Position numbers and translations under genes: made by a program. From assembly GCA_946411385.1 (NCBI GenBank), contig CAMKDV010000003.1, forward strand, positions 174,545 to 238,544: 64,000 nucleotides of DNA, written 5' to 3'. The notes beneath the pieces were generated by a model. It did not search any database, was not told the DNA's origin, and saw only the letters and a program-made list of their open reading frames with translations. Source of the stretch: an uncultured Bacteroidales bacterium (GTDB taxonomy: Bacteria > Bacteroidota > Bacteroidia > Bacteroidales > Paludibacteraceae). Position 1 is the stretch's first letter, and the number at the start of each line of letters is the position of its first letter. This document shows positions 18,807 through 30,900 of this stretch, piece after piece.

Positions 18807-21215
18807 CTATGATTCTTTGTGTTTTTCTCCGTAATAGCCATAACCATAACCTCCGTAACCATAACGGCCATAACCATAACGGCCATAACCGTAACGGCCA
18901 TAACCATAACCGTAACGACCATAGCCATAGCCACGCTTGCCGCCTGTAGAAGCATTCAGGATGCATGCCATATTGTGCATCTTCTGCTGCTCATAGATGT
19001 CTTGGATATACGGAAGCATCTCACGTGAGATATAGTTGGCACGGGTCACGAATATCGTCATATCTGCATACTTGTCCAAATGGAACGTATCCGATACCAG
19101 ATACAACGGTGATGTATCTACTACAATATAATCATACCGTTCTTTCAGCGCGTTGAACAACAGTTCCATGTTCGGAGACTGAATAAGTTCACCCGGGTTA
19201 GGAGGAATAGCGCCGGATGGCATCACATCCAGATTATCTACTGCGCCGGATGGGATAATCAGATCATCCAATGGCATGGTCGGGTCAATCAGGAACGAAG
19301 TCAAATGCCCTTTGAAGTCTATATGCAGATATTGCGACAAAGTAGGCTTGCGGATATCCAATCCTACAATGATAACTTTTTTCTTCAGTAAAGCCAACGA
19401 GGCAGCTATATTAATCGCTACATACGACTTTCCCTCACCGTTCAATGCGGATGTCACCAGCAATATCGGAGACTTTTTGTCGGGCAACATAAAGCGGAGA
19501 TTCGTGCGTATAGTTCGGAATAGTTCTGCCTGTGCCGAGTTGTTATGGCTGTCCACCGCCACCACATTATCAGAAGGCATATACAACACATGTCCTAGGA
19601 ATGGAGCTTTTACAACCGACTGGAACTCTCTTAAGTCCTTAACCTCATCATTTAGGTAATCTATCAGGAAGATAATGAGAAATGGAAACCCTAAACCTAT
19701 CGCTATAGCAATCAGCGTTATGCGCTTACTACGAGGAGCTATCGGACCTGATGTAATCGGCGCATCGATGGTCTTGGCAGGCATAACCGTAGAAGCCAAA
19801 GTCAGGGCATTCTCCTCACGCTTCTGATAGAGGTAAATGTATAGTTTCTCCTTTATCTCTTGCTGACGCTTTATTTCCACATACTTTCGCTCCTTCTCCG
19901 GCGTCTTGTACAATTGTGATGTCAGTTCCCTGTCTTTCTTCGCCAAATCAGACTTCTGTATTTGCAGCCCGCGACGGATGTTCGTAATAGAGGATAAGAT
20001 GGCTTGCCGTAAAGTGCTCGCTTCTTCTACCGACTGCGAATATGTCGGGTTCTGCTCCGTTGCGCTACGAGCTATGCGAATTTGTTTTAACAACAATGTA
20101 TTATAATCATTTATCAGTTTCTGCAATGCGCCATCTTTCACGCCAAGGTTAGACGGTATAAGTGCTTGTTCGTTATTCGGTTCATTCAAATAATCCGCCA
20201 AAAAGTCCAAAAGATTGATTTGGGTCTCCACATCCATCAATTCGCGCTGATAGTTTGTTTGATTCGACAGGACAAGACTAAGTTCGCGTGAAATATCAGT
20301 CAGGCCATTCTCTTTCATATACGTCTCCACCGCAGTTTCCACTTCACCTAACTCTGTCTCGACAATCTCCAATCGTTCATTAATAAAGTTCGCTGTATTG
20401 GTAGCCATGATATTTTTGTCTATCACCGCATCCAGATTATACAACTCAACAACTTTATTTAAGATATCTCGAGAACGTTGAGGCATATCACTATTCATGG
20501 TTAGAATAATAACATTGCTCTCTTTTTTAGCTGGACGGCACGCCAAGGCTCCAAGGTGATTATTTGCAATGGCGGGAACAGGAGCAGTCCATATTCGCAT
20601 CTTATCCCCCACCTTCATTGCACGCATTTCTGTAAAGGTCAACAAACCGGCTTGGGAAGGTATCGGGTCTTGCAAACCATTCGCATGAATCTCGGTTTCA
20701 ACACCGCGGTAATTAATCGTCAATGCATAATCGGTCTCGTTGCGCTCTATCTCAACAAACAACCCGCCTAACGTATCAAGCGCCCCCGGCTGGAACATTA
20801 GCGTTACATCTGGATTGGGATATTGCCCAACCCAACGCAGTCCGACCTTCTTTCGATATTCAGTTTGCAAATTAAGAGCTCTAACCGTCTGCTCCATAAT
20901 GGTATGGGAGCGAAGAATCTGTATTTCGTCATCAATAATCTTGCTCGTCTGATACCCCATCAACTCCAACATATCCGTCTGTAATGACGAGCGGGACATA
21001 TTATTGTCCGTTCGGATCATGATTGTAGATGATGTCGAAAACACATTTTGTTTAGTCTGCAAATATAGTACCGCCAGCCCAACACTTACCGCGGCACATA
21101 GCACAAACCAATACCACTTATGTAGGCAATGAAAGAGCAATCTGATATAATCAAACTCCTGAATATCTTGTTGTTTCTGTTGCTGAGCCATAGTATTGTT
21201 ATTGGATACTTGCAT
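18807..21215 (-). CDS. Polysaccharide co-polymerase / bacterial tyrosine kinase (Wzc-like)
   Basis: Wzz domain; Walker A TSALNGEGKSYVAINIA; GLDIRKPTLS; Tyr-rich C-terminal tail. Confidence 0.94.
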   Translation of the reverse strand: MQVSNNNTMAQQQKQQDIQEFDYIRLLFHCLHKWYWFVLCAAVSVGLAVLYLQTKQNVFSTSSTIMIRTDNNMSRSSLQTDMLELMGYQTSKIIDDEIQILRSHTIMEQTVRALNLQTEYRKKVGLRWVGQYPNPDVTLMFQPGALDTLGGLFVEIERNETDYALTINYRGVETEIHANGLQDPIPSQAGLLTFTEMRAMKVGDKMRIWTAPVPAIANNHLGALACRPAKKESNVIILTMNSDMPQRSRDILNKVVELYNLDAVIDKNIMATNTANFINERLEIVETELGEVETAVETYMKENGLTDISRELSLVLSNQTNYQRELMDVETQINLLDFLADYLNEPNNEQALIPSNLGVKDGALQKLINDYNTLLLKQIRIARSATEQNPTYSQSVEEASTLRQAILSSITNIRRGLQIQKSDLAKKDRELTSQLYKTPEKERKYVEIKRQQEIKEKLYIYLYQKREENALTLASTVMPAKTIDAPITSGPIAPRSKRITLIAIAIGLGFPFLIIFLIDYLNDEVKDLREFQSVVKAPFLGHVLYMPSDNVVAVDSHNNSAQAELFRTIRTNLRFMLPDKKSPILLVTSALNGEGKSYVAINIAASLALLKKKVIIVGLDIRKPTLSQYLHIDFKGHLTSFLIDPTMPLDDLIIPSGAVDNLDVMPSGAIPPNPGELIQSPNMELLFNALKERYDYIVVDTSPLYLVSDTFHLDKYADMTIFVTRANYISREMLPYIQDIYEQQKMHNMACILNASTGGKRGYGYGRYGYGYGRYGYGRYGYGRYGYGGYGYGYYGEKHKES
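18838..18937. repeat. In-frame tandem repeat encoding (R)YGYG units at the kinase C-terminus
   Basis: Repeated ccataaccataacgg / ccgtaacggccataacc units; translates GYGYGRYGYGYGRYGYGRYGYGRYGYGGYGYGYYG. Confidence 0.9.
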
Positions 21216-22047
21216 TTCGAGACTTGTTCAACTCTTGCAATGTGAGAGAATTAGAATATACAGAAACTATCACCGTAGCCATAGAGCCAAGAGTCGTAAT
21301 CATTGACAAATAGAGCGGAATATTTTGCGATGATATGGCTCGCGCATTATTCGGCTCTACATAGATCACATCATTCTGGCGAATATAATAATACGGCGAC
21401 GCAAAGATTGCCTGCTCATTCAGATTCAGTCGGGCAAACTCCATCTTTCCATCCACCTCACGAGAGATGAGCACATTATTGCGCTTTCCGTATATCGTCA
21501 AATCGCCCGCCAAGCCCAATGCATCAAATATTGTCATCCCTTGCGAACTTACAGCATGACGTCCGGGATTCTTTACCTCACCTAGTATCGTCACGAAGAA
21601 GTTCATGAAATTGATATTGATAATAGGGTCTTTTACCGACCTACCTATTAACTGCGTCAAAGTATCTTTCAACATCGTGGTTGTCATGCCCTGTATGTGC
21701 AATTTTCCCAACACGGGAAAATCGATGTTTCCATCCGGATCCACCCAATAGCCCTGCAAAGAGCCTCCACCGGTCGCAGCAGCGACTTGACGCGCGCCCA
21801 AGTTCTGCACGTTTGCCACCGGCATATTGAAAGCTTGTACCGCCTCTACATCCAAAGCATTCACAAAGATGGACAACAAATCACCTTGCGTGATATAATT
21901 TTCCTTCTGCGGCGTATATGTCTGATTGATTGAATCAGCCGATGCTGCAGTCACATCCCGCAAGTAAGATAACTTCCTTTGCGACACGCAAGAAGATGCC
22001 AATAGGGCAACCACCAATAATATGATGCTACTCGTTTGTTTCATCAT
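21199..22047 (-). CDS. Polysaccharide biosynthesis/export lipoprotein (Wza-like)
   Basis: Lipobox ASSC; ITQGDLLSIFVNALD SLBB/Poly_export features; TILGEVKNPGRHAV. Confidence 0.9.
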   Translation of the reverse strand: MMKQTSSIILLVVALLASSCVSQRKLSYLRDVTAASADSINQTYTPQKENYITQGDLLSIFVNALDVEAVQAFNMPVANVQNLGARQVAAATGGGSLQGYWVDPDGNIDFPVLGKLHIQGMTTTMLKDTLTQLIGRSVKDPIININFMNFFVTILGEVKNPGRHAVSSQGMTIFDALGLAGDLTIYGKRNNVLISREVDGKMEFARLNLNEQAIFASPYYYIRQNDVIYVEPNNARAISSQNIPLYLSMITTLGSMATVIVSVYSNSLTLQELNKSRNASIQ

Positions 22048-22055
22048 TCTCCGGA

Positions 22056-23252
22056 TTATTCTTGCTTAGGCAACGGGAACATCACTACATGCGAAGCACG
22101 AGCCATCTTTGCATCTCCTGACGGAACGATCTCTGTGCGAACCTCTATCTGCTCCTCCTGGATGCCGTTATCCAGCAATGCTTGCTTGATTGCCTCAGCA
22201 CGTGCAGCGGACAACTGCTTGTTGTATTCCAACGAGCCTGTACCCTTATCCGCCGTACCGGTTACAAGGAAATGATGCTTTCCTTCCGGATCATTCATCT
22301 TGATTACTCGCAGATAGGTGCGTAAATGCGCTTGCTCATACGATGATAGTTTCGATGAGTTGATGGCATAGTACACAGTCATTTCAAGCGTATCAGGAAG
22401 CCCGCCGTATACTTCTTTGGTCACCTGCTCTTTTATGCGTTTTGCCTCTGCTTCAGCCTTTGCCTTGCGCGCAAGCTCATCATTCTTCATGCGTAGTTCA
22501 TCCACCTGATGCAGTAGATCCTTGTTCTCATCTTTCAATCGGCTGACTTCCGGGCCATAGGGATTATACATTTTCTTCTTCCATCCCGCAGTATTGAAGC
22601 GATAGGTCACTCCCAGCAAAGCATTTAGCTCTACAGCCAGTCCTCCCTCCAATCCAAACTTGCGTGCAGAAGTTGCTGTTGCGCGCAAATCAAGGTTAAT
22701 TAGCCAATGCTCGTTGATATGGAAGCGGTTCAGAAAACCGAGACCACCACCTACCATGATATTATAAGCAGGATTGCCTACAATTCCTGCATGAATATAT
22801 GGCACAGCATCGTACTTACGATCTGGCTTATATCCGCCGAATTGTGTAGTCCAATCCCACAACATATCAATGTGCCCATAGTTATGCCATGCAGCATCAG
22901 GATGATCAGCCTTGAGGGCATTATCCTTCGACATCTTATATGGCAAATATCCGGTCATCCAGCCGAAACGCCCTGCTATGTAAGGGTTAAACCATTTTGT
23001 AGCAGTAATCTCACCTACGCCGCCGGTCGCATTATAAGGCGCACCTGTCATCTGGTCGTATCGCATATTGTCAATCAACACAGATACGCCACCGGCAATC
23101 GACAATTCCCAATTGTCCTTGAATTTGTTCGGCACATACGTCACCTTAATCGAATCCGGATTCTCCTCATCCATCGTCGGATTAACATCTTGTGCCGATA
23201 CTACATACGGCATAGCCAAAAGTGCCACAATTGCAAAAATAATCTTTTTCAT
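22056..23252 (-). CDS. OmpA-family outer membrane protein
   Basis: Signal peptide MKKIIFAIVALLAMPYVVSAQ; C-terminal OmpA-like HHFLVTGTADKGTGSLEYNKQLSAARAEAIKQAL; promoter at 23327-23357 excludes the longer ORF start. Confidence 0.87.
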   Translation of the reverse strand: MKKIIFAIVALLAMPYVVSAQDVNPTMDEENPDSIKVTYVPNKFKDNWELSIAGGVSVLIDNMRYDQMTGAPYNATGGVGEITATKWFNPYIAGRFGWMTGYLPYKMSKDNALKADHPDAAWHNYGHIDMLWDWTTQFGGYKPDRKYDAVPYIHAGIVGNPAYNIMVGGGLGFLNRFHINEHWLINLDLRATATSARKFGLEGGLAVELNALLGVTYRFNTAGWKKKMYNPYGPEVSRLKDENKDLLHQVDELRMKNDELARKAKAEAEAKRIKEQVTKEVYGGLPDTLEMTVYYAINSSKLSSYEQAHLRTYLRVIKMNDPEGKHHFLVTGTADKGTGSLEYNKQLSAARAEAIKQALLDNGIQEEQIEVRTEIVPSGDAKMARASHVVMFPLPKQE

Positions 23253-23326
23253 TTTTGAAAGCAGATAATTATTCTTTATTTTTTCAAAGTTTTCACGTAA
23301 AAAATTCGCTTTTTCCAAAAAGCCTA

Positions 23327-23357
23327 CAAAGATACTATTTTTTTTTGACATTTGCAA
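23327..23357 (-). promoter_or_regulatory. Bacteroidetes-type promoter for the OmpA-family gene (TTG -33, TATCTTTG -7, 20 bp gap)
   Basis: CAAAGATA at 23327-23334, CAA at 23355-23357 on + strand. Confidence 0.8.
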
Positions 23358-23458
23358 ATAAAAATGAAACTTTTATTCTCAAACTTACATTTTTCGTCAT
23401 TTTTCATCCCCATACTCTGCAATCTGCTTATGTTCGCTCAACATCTAATATCTATCAT

Positions 23459-23497
23459 AAAAAACCAACAACCGGCGAAACAATCGTCGGTTGTCGG
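23459..23497 (-). terminator. Intrinsic terminator downstream of groEL
   Basis: Minus-strand CCGACAACCGACGA-TTGTT-TCGCCGGTTGTTGG followed by TTTTTT. Confidence 0.7.
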
Positions 23498-23521
23498 TCT
23501 CTACTGCCTGTATTTGCGGTA

Positions 23522-25174
<1,653 letters not shown>

Positions 25175-25197
25175 CTAGTCATCTAGTCGTTGGCCGA

Positions 25198-25473
25198 CTA
25201 GTTTAATTTTGCCAATACGTCGCTCTGCCGCATAATCAGCAGCTTCTCGCCGTCGAACTCCAGCTCTGTACCGCTATACTTACCATACAGCACCTCGTCT
25301 CCGGCTTTGAGCACCATGGCCTCATCTTTCGTGCCCGTACCTACGGCCAGCACTTTGCCACGTAACGGTTTCTCTTTTGCGCTATCCGGAATGATGATTC
25401 CGCCGATAGTCTTTTCTTCTGCAGCTGCGGGCTGAATCAGCACACGGTCTGCTAAGGGTTGAATGTTTGTCAT
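25198..25473 (-). CDS. groES: Co-chaperonin GroES
   Basis: [47 protein letters not shown]. Confidence 0.98.
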   Translation of the reverse strand: MTNIQPLADRVLIQPAAAEEKTIGGIIIPDSAKEKPLRGKVLAVGTGTKDEAMVLKAGDEVLYGKYSGTELEFDGEKLLIMRQSDVLAKLN

Positions 25474-25558
25474 ACCATATTTGATTTTTTTAGTTTCCGT
25501 CTTTCCAAACGCATGATCACATACGGTTGCTCTCGTGCGTCTGTCCACCCTATATTAT

Positions 25559-25572
25559 GCAAAATCTGTGCC
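25559..25572 (-). promoter_or_regulatory. Sigma-54-like -24/-12 element upstream of groES (GGCACAGATTTTGC)
   Basis: Minus strand cGGCAC-A-GATT-TTGCA; GG and GC separated by exactly 10 nt. Confidence 0.5.
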
Positions 25573-25729
25573 GAAAATGCATGTGGATTGTTTTTGTCAG
25601 TTGGCCTGCCAAATTGTCAGTTGTCGTAAAAATCGGATAAGGAACTTAAGAAATACACGTATGGAAACGATAAAAAATGTTATTTTTTATGAAAAAACGC
25701 ACAAAATCGCAACAAAATCGCGTAGAAAT

Positions 25730-25760
25730 TTGCAAGTACGATTTTTTTTTTGTATCTTTG
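25730..25760 (+). promoter_or_regulatory. Bacteroidetes-type promoter (TTG-N20-TATCTTTG) for the spt-like gene
   Basis: TTG 25730-25732; TATCTTTG 25753-25760. Confidence 0.85.
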
Positions 25761-25829
25761 TAGCCTTAAATTGCCTTAGAGTGGTCTTTAGCCACCCTGA
25801 CATAAATAAAGCACATTATACATTAAAAT

Positions 25830-27008
25830 ATGGATTTGTTTGATAAATGCAATTTTGATTTGCTGAACAAGGTGCGCGACATGGGTATCTATCCCTATTT
25901 TCATTGCTTGGAATCGCGTCAAGCACCTGTTGTTACCATGGAAGGCAAGCGTATGATCATGTTGGGTAGCAACAACTACCTCGGATTTACGGAAGACCAG
26001 GAAGTTATCAATGCCGGCGTAGCCGCCCTCAAGCGTTATGGCACCGGCTGCTCGGGCAGCCGTTTCCTCAACGGTACACTTGACCTGCATCTGGAGTTGG
26101 AGAAAGAGCTGGCAGCGTTCACAGGCTATGAGGAAGCTATGACATGCTCTACTGGTTTCCAGACCAACCTTGCCATCATTTCGTCCATCTGCGGCAAAGA
26201 CGATTATATCCTCAACGACCGCGAAAACCATGCAAGCATCTATGATGCATGCCGCCTCACATACTCCACAGTACTGCGATACAAGCATTCGGATATGGAG
26301 GATCTGGAGAAAAAACTTCAGACCATTCCTGAGAATGCCGGCAAACTGATTGTTACGGATGGCGTCTTCTCCATGCGAGGTGATATATGCAAGTTGCCCG
26401 AAATAGTCAAGTTAGCAGAGAAATACGGTGCTCGTGTCATGGTGGACGATGCCCACGGATTCGGCGTTCTGGGTAAAGGTGGCCGCGGTACAGCCAATCA
26501 TTTCGGGTTGACCGACAAGGTGGATATCACCATGCTTACCTTCTCCAAGTCGCTTGCCTCCATCGGCGGATGTATGCTCACGTCTCATCGCGTAGCCGAC
26601 TATGTGCGGCACGTGTCACGCCCATTCATCTTCTCAGCAAGCATGACGCCTTGCTCCGCAGCTACAGCATTGGCTGCGCTGCATCGTCTTATAGAAGACC
26701 ACGAACGTCCGCAACGGCTCAATGACATCGCCGCCTATTTCCGTCAGCAATTGTTGGCTCATGACGTTAAGATCATTGAGGCCCCCACACCTATCGTGCC
26801 GATCTTTACCTACAACACGCTCGATACCTTGTATTTCGGCAAGGCCATGTTCGATGCCGGAGTCTATCTCAATCCCGTTATTGCCCCTGCATGTGTCGAA
26901 GGTGAGTGCTTGCTCCGTACCACGCTGATGGCCACCCACACCAAGCCCCTCATCGATGAAGCAACAGAGATTATCGCGCGCGTGCTCAAGCAAGGTGTAA
27001 AGATCTAG
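25830..27008 (+). CDS. Serine palmitoyltransferase-like alpha-oxoamine synthase (PLP-dependent)
   Basis: YGTGCSGSRFLNGTLDLHLELE; VDDAHGFGVLGKGGRGTANHFGL; TFSKSLASIGG. Confidence 0.88.
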   Translation: MDLFDKCNFDLLNKVRDMGIYPYFHCLESRQAPVVTMEGKRMIMLGSNNYLGFTEDQEVINAGVAALKRYGTGCSGSRFLNGTLDLHLELEKELAAFTGYEEAMTCSTGFQTNLAIISSICGKDDYILNDRENHASIYDACRLTYSTVLRYKHSDMEDLEKKLQTIPENAGKLIVTDGVFSMRGDICKLPEIVKLAEKYGARVMVDDAHGFGVLGKGGRGTANHFGLTDKVDITMLTFSKSLASIGGCMLTSHRVADYVRHVSRPFIFSASMTPCSAATALAALHRLIEDHERPQRLNDIAAYFRQQLLAHDVKIIEAPTPIVPIFTYNTLDTLYFGKAMFDAGVYLNPVIAPACVEGECLLRTTLMATHTKPLIDEATEIIARVLKQGVKI

Positions 27009-27037
27009 ATTTCCGAGGAATATTAAGCAGCGGAAAT

Positions 27038-27820
27038 ATGAATAAGACTTTGGTCATAACAGGCGGTAGTTCAGGCATAGGCTTGGCTACCGCCACGCTT
27101 TTTCAGCAAAACGGCTGGACGGTATACGAACTCAGCCGACATGGCAAGAGCCACGACGGCATCACCCATATTGATTGTGATGTCGTTTCTCCGGAATCCG
27201 TTCGTGCAGCTATTCACGAGGTATTGCAGCTCAGCCCTACTATTGATGTGCTCATCTCCAATGCAGGATACGGCATATCCGGTGCCATCGAGTTTACCTC
27301 GCCTGAAGATGCCAAGCATCAGATGGATGTCAACTTCTTCGGTGCGCTCAACATCGTCCAGGCTGTCCTTCCGCAAATGCGCCGGCAGCAGCACGGACGC
27401 ATTCTCTTCACGTCTTCAGTGGCCGCCGTACTGCCTGTCCCTTACCAGGCTTTCTACTCCGCTTCCAAAGCCGCCGTCAACGCCATGGCGCTGGCGCTGG
27501 CCAACGAGGTACGTCCTTTCCATATCTATGTAGGCTGTCTCATGCCCGGCGATGTCGCCACAGGGTTCACCGATGCACGCTACAAATCGGAGAAAGGTGC
27601 AGATGTATATGCCAACATCGGCAAAGCTGTCTCTGCCATGGAGAAAGACGAGAAAAACGGCATGAAACCCGAGCAGATGGCTGGCATCTTTTACAAGATG
27701 GCTACACGCCGCAATCCTTCCCCCTATTACATCGGCGGACTGCCGTACAAGGTCTTCTGTTTCCTCAATCGCATCCTGCCTACCCGTTTCGTCAATTGGG
27801 TAGAAGGAACAATGTATTGA
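27038..27820 (+). CDS. SDR-family oxidoreductase
   Basis: TLVITGGSSGIGLATATLFQ; ISNAGYG; YSASKAAVNAMALAL. Confidence 0.92.
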   Translation: MNKTLVITGGSSGIGLATATLFQQNGWTVYELSRHGKSHDGITHIDCDVVSPESVRAAIHEVLQLSPTIDVLISNAGYGISGAIEFTSPEDAKHQMDVNFFGALNIVQAVLPQMRRQQHGRILFTSSVAAVLPVPYQAFYSASKAAVNAMALALANEVRPFHIYVGCLMPGDVATGFTDARYKSEKGADVYANIGKAVSAMEKDEKNGMKPEQMAGIFYKMATRRNPSPYYIGGLPYKVFCFLNRILPTRFVNWVEGTMY

Positions 27821-27850
27821 TAGCCGGACTTGGCGGTTATCTCTTATTTA

Positions 27851-27889
27851 CACAACAATAGCCTGCCCGAATGGCAGGCTATTGTTGTG
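27851..27889. terminator. Perfect 17-bp hairpin between convergent genes (bidirectional terminator candidate)
   Basis: CACAACAATAGCCTGCC - CGAAT - GGCAGGCTATTGTTGTG. Confidence 0.85.
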
Positions 27890-27911
27890 TAACATGGATC
27901 TAATAACCGTT

Positions 27912-30900
27912 TTACAGTACAGCGTTGTCATAGATCGGATAATACTCCTCTACAATGGCGTGCATGCCATTTCGTTCGCATTGCTGGAGGATGTATCCGA
28001 GCACGGCATCATAATGCTCTATAGTATTCTTCATCGCCTTACGACGATCCTTGTCGAGCGTTGCCCCCCATGCCATATACTCGGCACACGAGCGTGCCAC
28101 GTCACGCAGTATCGGCTCGGCTTTCTCCTTCTCGCCCATACGCGCATAGAGCAGCGCCATAGTAGCAGCGGTATAGTCGTAGTTGACATTCTTGCCCGGC
28201 AGTTCGTCAAATGCCTTGTCGAGCACGGCTGTAGCGCGCTCATAATCGCGGCGGTTGTAGAGAGCCTCTGCCAACTGGGCGAACATCATCCGATGCGTGC
28301 GGCACATGCGTAGCGTGTTCTCGTCAAGATAGATGCCGTCGGCATTGCAGTTGCCATAGGCAAACTTGTTCATCATGTTGTCGTACATCTCTTCTACCGC
28401 CACGCGCGGCTGACCGTTAGGCGAGCGCGTAGGCGTGATGCGGTACGCCATGCCGGTGCACTCGAAGTACGGCTCCAGCCCCATATAATAGTCAGGACCG
28501 ACGCTCACGGCGAAATACATCGGTCGCTGCCAGTTGTTCTGCGATAGCATCTCCATGATCATCATCTCCGAGCGCGTGAATCTACGTGCTTTCTTCAGAT
28601 TGATTCTGCTGCTGTCCGGTGCCAAAACGTAGAGTTGGTCTGATGGGATATAGTTCTCTCCCTCACGGTTCTTCGTCTTCGGGTCATCCGAGCGCAAGAA
28701 CTGGAACGCACGGCTCACCTCCAGAGGCTGACCGAGCTTGTTGTCGGTCCAAACAACCTCGTTCGTACCGGGCATGAAATCCTTGTACTCCCATGTAATA
28801 GGCAATGCCGGCGAATCATAGTACGGACGTTTCATCTGTGAGATGTACCAGTCGGTCTGCAGGTACGACAGGTTGCACACGCGCAAGTCAGTACCTACTC
28901 CCTCCACCTCCTGATTGTACCACAAGGGGAAAGTGTCGTTATCGCCGTTGGAGAAGATGATTCCGTTCTTCTGGCACGACTTGAGGTAGTTCGCTCCGAA
29001 ATCGCGGCACACGTAGCGCTGCGAACGGTCATGATCATCCCAGTTCTGTGAAGCCATCTGTGCGGGCACACCCAGACAAACGATGGTCACCAGTCCTGCC
29101 ATAGCCGCCTTGCCGCCTTCGCTGTGGATGCTCGTGACTATGCTGTCAATAAGTGCCAGCACGCCAAAACCTATCCAGATGCAGAACGCATAGAACGAGC
29201 CTGCATAAGCATAGTCACGCTCACGAGGCTGATAAGGCGTCTGATTCAGGTATACCACGATAGCCAGACCCGTCAGAAGGAACAACAGTGCTGTGATGGC
29301 AAATGAGCGCAAACCTACCAGATCCTTGATGCGCTTTACGATGCCTTTTTCTTTCTGCTCCTTCATCTCCACCTTCGTGGCTTGCCACAGCATACCAATA
29401 AGGCCGAGCAGCAAGGGCAGCATATAATACACGTTGTGTCCTTTGTTCTCCTTCAGTTCGGTGGGCAGTGCATCCTGATCGCCAAGCATGGCATTGTCTA
29501 TGGCATGGAATCCTGTTATCCAGTTTCCTTTGTGTATCTCGCCATAGCCTTGCAGGTCATTCTGACGTCCGGAGAAGTTCCACATGAAATAGCGCCAGTA
29601 CATGTAATGTACCTGATAACGGAAGAAGAACCGCAGGTTCTCACCAAACGTGGGTACATAGTCGGTCTTCTGCTGACCACAATAGTCATACTTGACGCGT
29701 TTGCCCTTGATATTCGCCCATTCCTTGTAGGCGTTCACATGCGAGCCTTGCCCCGACCACATACGTGGGAAGAGCATCATAAAGTCCTTCATGTAGATGT
29801 ACTGCGATTTGTAGCCGGTGATGGCATAATGGTCTTTCTCACCCTCTACACGCGGTGCGGGAGCATACTGCGCATGACCTTTCTTCTCCATAGGGATGCA
29901 CATGTTTCCTCTAACCTCCAGTTGCACAGGAGCATTGTAGGTCTGTCCGTACAGCAGCGGTGTATCACCATACTGCTCACGATTCAGATAGTACTTGAGC
30001 GAGAATACATTATCCGGACTGTTCTGGTCCATCGGCGTATCCGCATTCGAGCGGATTACCAGTGCAGCATACGAGCTATAGCCGATGATGATAACGGCTA
30101 TGGACAAGGCTGTAGTATTGAGCAGACGCGAAGAGATGTTCGCTTTCTGCCATAGCAATATCCCTGCTGCTGCAGCCGTGATCAACACGCCGATAGCGGC
30201 ACTCTCTCTCAGGAATGGAGTTCCTGCCAGCGCAAAAGCACACAGGAAAGCGATAATCTGCTGCGTAGACACCTCATCCTGATCTTTGGACGTACTCAAC
30301 ACAGCCCACACAAGAGCCGCCACGAGCAGCACCAGATATACAGCCAAACCCGTATTGAACGGCAAGCCCATACCATTTACGAACGCCAATTCAAACCAGC
30401 CTGCTATGGTCGGCACACCCGGAATGATGCCATACAACACAAATGCGAGGATAGCCACCGAAGCAAGGAATGCAAGGCACACCCCTCCCCAACTGAACGT
30501 ATACTTACGGAAGTAGTATACAAGCACTATCGCAGGTATGGTCAGCAGGTTCAGCAGGTGGACACCAATACTCAGACCCATCAGATAAGCAATGAGTATG
30601 AGCCACTTGTCCGAGCCACGCTCATCGGCATGTTCGTCCCACTTAAGTATGAGCCAGAATACTACAGCCGTAAACAGCGATGACGAGGCATACACCTCAC
30701 CCTCTACGGCGCTGAACCAGAATGTATCCGAGAATGTATACGCCAACGCGCCAACGGCACCACTGCCCAGCAGAGCAATGATCTTGGCTACGCTTTGTGG
30801 CGCAACAAGCTTCTTGGCAAGAGCCGTGATTGTCCAGAATAGGAAAAGGATAGTGAATGCCGAAGCGAGTGCCGACAACGCATTCACGCACATCGCCACG

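Noticed and set aside
23253-23357. Upstream in-frame extension of the OmpA-family ORF (MQMSKKNSIFVG...)
   Set aside because: Contains the -33/-7 promoter; MKKIIFAIVALLAMPYVVSAQ at 23252 is a proper signal peptide start.
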